Positions 5,830 to 7,367 of a stretch of DNA of 7,367 bases are shown here, one piece after another. Source of the stretch: SIG598 sp045538015 (lineage in GTDB: Bacteria > Bacillota > Clostridia > Oscillospirales > Acutalibacteraceae); the NCBI GenBank assembly GCA_045538015.1, contig JAZSQO010000111.1, forward strand, positions 1-7,367, written 5' to 3'. The position numbers were made by a program, and so were the translations under genes. Each line of letters begins with the position of its first letter. Position 1 is the first letter of the stretch. A model generated the notes under the pieces. It was given only the letters and a program-made list of their open reading frames with translations. It was not told where the DNA came from and did not search any database.

Positions 5830-6849
5830 TTATCTGTCACCGTACATCTGCCGGTAGTAGTTCTGATACTCGCCGGAAATAATGGTTTCCCACCACTCGC
5901 GGTTCTCAAGATACCACGCGATGGTTTTCTTGATGCCGTCGGCAAACTTAGTCTCGGGCAGCCAGCCCAGCTCGCTGTGTATCTTGGTGGGGTCGATGGC
6001 GTAGCGCATATCGTGACCCTTGCGGTCGGCGACGTATGTGATGAGCTCCTCGCTCTTGCCCAGCTCGCGGCAGATGAGCTTTACGATGTCGATGTTGCGC
6101 ATCTCGTTGTGGCCGCCGATGTTGTACACCTCACCCACCTTGCCGTTGTGGATGATGAGGTCGATGGCCTTGCAGTGATCCTCAACATACAGCCAGTCGC
6201 GCACGTTGAGTCCCTCGCCGTAGACCGGCAGGGGCTTTTCGGCAAGGGCGTTGGCTATCATCAGCGGAATGAGCTTTTCGGGGAAATGATAGGGGCCGTA
6301 GTTGTTTGAGCACCGGGAGATGGTCACGGGCAGACCGTAGGTGCGGTGATAGGCCTGCACAAGCAGATCGGCCGCAGCCTTGGAGGAGCTGTAGGGAGAG
6401 CTTGTGTGGATGGGGGTGGTCTCGGTGAAGAAAAGATCGGGACGGTCAAGGGGAAGATCACCGTAGACCTCGTCGGTGGACACCTGATGATAACGGGTGA
6501 TGCCGTACTTGCGGCAGGCATCCATAAGGGTGGCGGTGCCCATGATGTTGGTCTGAAGGAACACTCCGGGATCCTCGATGGAGCGGTCAACGTGGCTCTC
6601 GGCGGCAAAGTTGACAACGATGTCGGGATGCTCTTCCTCAAAGAGTCGGTAAACCGCTTCACGGTCGCAGATGTCCGCCTTGACGAAACGGAAGTTGGAA
6701 TTATCCATCACCGAGGCAAGGGTGGACAGATTGCCTGCGTATGTAAGCTTATCAAGACAGATAACGCGGTAATCGGGATACTTTGACAGTATATGGAAAA
6801 TAAAATTGGAACCGATGAATCCGGCACCGCCGGTCACGATAATAGTCAT
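5830..6849 (-). CDS. rfbB: dTDP-glucose 4,6-dehydratase
   Basis: RfbB/RmlB converts dTDP-glucose to dTDP-4-keto-6-deoxyglucose with tightly bound NAD, the second step to dTDP-L-rhamnose and related sugars. The 339-residue protein is normal full length. It shows the NAD motif TGGAGFIG (6-13), FAAESHVDRSI (81-91) typical of this enzyme rather than other SDRs, the catalytic STDEVYG (124-130) with T125, D126, E127, and YSSSK (153-157) with Y153 and K157. NNYGPYHFPEKLIP and a C-terminal ELGWLPE are also family signatures. The ATG (complement of 6847-6849) has AGGAG eight bases upstream. It starts 20 bases after the rfbA stop, so the two are co-transcribed, and transcription ends at the hairpin just past its stop. 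Lysine is almost always AAG here (15 of 16 by my count), unlike the mixed use in the convergent acyltransferase gene. Confidence 0.97.
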   Translation of the reverse strand: MTIIVTGGAGFIGSNFIFHILSKYPDYRVICLDKLTYAGNLSTLASVMDNSNFRFVKADICDREAVYRLFEEEHPDIVVNFAAESHVDRSIEDPGVFLQTNIMGTATLMDACRKYGITRYHQVSTDEVYGDLPLDRPDLFFTETTPIHTSSPYSSSKAAADLLVQAYHRTYGLPVTISRCSNNYGPYHFPEKLIPLMIANALAEKPLPVYGEGLNVRDWLYVEDHCKAIDLIIHNGKVGEVYNIGGHNEMRNIDIVKLICRELGKSEELITYVADRKGHDMRYAIDPTKIHSELGWLPETKFADGIKKTIAWYLENREWWETIISGEYQNYYRQMYGDR

Positions 6850-6869
6850 AAATGCTGCTCCTTTGATTC

Positions 6870-7367
6870 TCAGTGGGTAAATCTGCCTTCGGCAACAGCG
6901 CGCAGATGCTCACCGTACGGGGACTTGCCGTACATATCCGCGGCCTGCAGAAGCTGCTGCCTGTCTATCCACTTTGCGTAATAAGCGATCTCCTCGGGGG
7001 CGGAAATGACCACGCCCTGTCTGTTCTGCACCGTCTGGACAAAGCTCGCGGCGTCCATGAGGCTGTCCATGGTGCCGGTGTCCAGCCACGCAAAGCCTCT
7101 GCCGAGGATCTGGACATTCAGGCTGTCATCCTCAAGATAAAGGCGGTTGAGATCGGTTATCTCAAGCTCGTTGCGGTGCGAGGGCTTTACCTGCTTTGCC
7201 ATACGCACGACACGGTTGTCGTAGAAATACAGGCCGGTGATGCAGTAATTGGACTTGGGCTCGCTGGGCTTTTCTTCCACCGAAAGCACCTTGCCGGTGC
7301 GGTCGAACTCCACGATGCCGAATCTGTGCGGGTCGCGGACGTAGTAGCCGAAGATGGTGGCCTTGCC
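6870..7367 (-). CDS. rfbA: Glucose-1-phosphate thymidylyltransferase (C-terminal part, 5' end outside window)
   Basis: RfbA/RmlA makes dTDP-glucose from glucose-1-phosphate and dTTP, the first step of the pathway continued by rfbB. The frame is open to the right edge, so only the last 165 residues are visible, starting with GKATIFGYYVRDP. Family signatures are VEEKPSEPKSNY (sugar-nucleotide binding, with the conserved Glu-Lys), ITGLYFYDN, NELEITDLN, GRGFAWLDTGT (metal/phosphate region) and the C-terminal PEEIAYYAKWI helix region. The stop is the complement of 6870-6872, 20 bases before the rfbB start. A GTG (complement of 7311-7313) is an internal Val, not the start, because conserved RmlA sequence continues upstream of it. 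The C-terminal length past WLDTGT is normal for the family. The rest of the rhamnose genes (rfbC, rfbD) are not in this window. Confidence 0.97.
   Translation of the reverse strand, partial: GKATIFGYYVRDPHRFGIVEFDRTGKVLSVEEKPSEPKSNYCITGLYFYDNRVVRMAKQVKPSHRNELEITDLNRLYLEDDSLNVQILGRGFAWLDTGTMDSLMDAASFVQTVQNRQGVVISAPEEIAYYAKWIDRQQLLQAADMYGKSPYGEHLRAVAEGRFTH

Noticed and set aside
6346..6786. 146-codon + strand frame inside rfbB (and a similar one at 5977-6309)
   Set aside because: These are antisense shadows of a highly biased, clearly real rfbB. Their Val/Gly/Asp-rich translation is typical of reverse-strand reading.
7311..7313. GTG on the - strand as the start of a short rfbA-like gene
   Set aside because: Conserved RmlA sequence (ATIFGYYVRDP) continues in frame to the window edge, so this is an internal Val of a gene cut by the window.
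1..7367. CRISPR arrays, tRNA/rRNA genes, insertion sequences or phage genes
   Set aside because: I saw no regularly spaced direct repeats, no tRNA-like cloverleaf or rRNA sequence, and no transposase or integrase motifs on either strand.

Overview
The window looks like part of a cell-surface polysaccharide or teichoic-acid-like locus from a Gram-positive bacterium. A Firmicute of the Clostridia (Ruminococcus-like) is my best guess. The reasons are near-consensus AGGAGG ribosome binding sites, mid-range G+C, and a LicD / IspD-like / O-acyltransferase / rfbAB gene set typical of Gram-positive capsule and wall-glycopolymer loci. The genus is a guess from style only.

Layout. (1) Positions 2-604 (+) hold the 3' end of a repeat-rich, probably beta-propeller protein whose stop codon lies inside a likely intrinsic terminator (597-638). 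(2) Positions 639-747 hold nothing I recognise. A good sigma-70-type promoter follows (748-776), then a leader with a possible stem-loop. (3) A four-gene + strand set follows: an IspD/TarI-family cytidylyltransferase (855-1556), an extended short-chain dehydrogenase/reductase (SDR, 1578-2621), a LicD-family phosphotransferase with a long N-terminal extension (2728-4656), and an acyltransferase-3 membrane protein (4705-5769). Between the SDR and LicD genes lies a large inverted repeat (2637-2690) with promoter-like boxes inside it. (4) A strong bidirectional terminator (5771-5815) separates this set from a convergent - strand pair, rfbA (partial, runs off the right edge) and rfbB, which make the dTDP-rhamnose precursor.

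How the genes may work together (inference). The cytidylyltransferase would make a CDP-activated phosphate compound, most plausibly CDP-alditol or a similar CDP-sugar. The SDR would make or modify the sugar part. LicD would transfer the phosphorylated group to a glycan, and the acyltransferase would acylate the same glycan. The dTDP-sugar genes on the other strand would feed rhamnose or a related sugar into the same surface polymer.

Most interesting point. The first ~335 residues of the LicD protein can be aligned by eye, with conserved spacing, to the SDR encoded just upstream. However, every glycine of the nucleotide-binding motif and the catalytic Tyr/Lys are replaced. This looks like a dead SDR (pseudoenzyme) fused to a LicD transferase, next to an apparently active paralogue. 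The cytidylyltransferase plus LicD pairing also resembles the human ISPD plus fukutin/FKRP ribitol-phosphate system.
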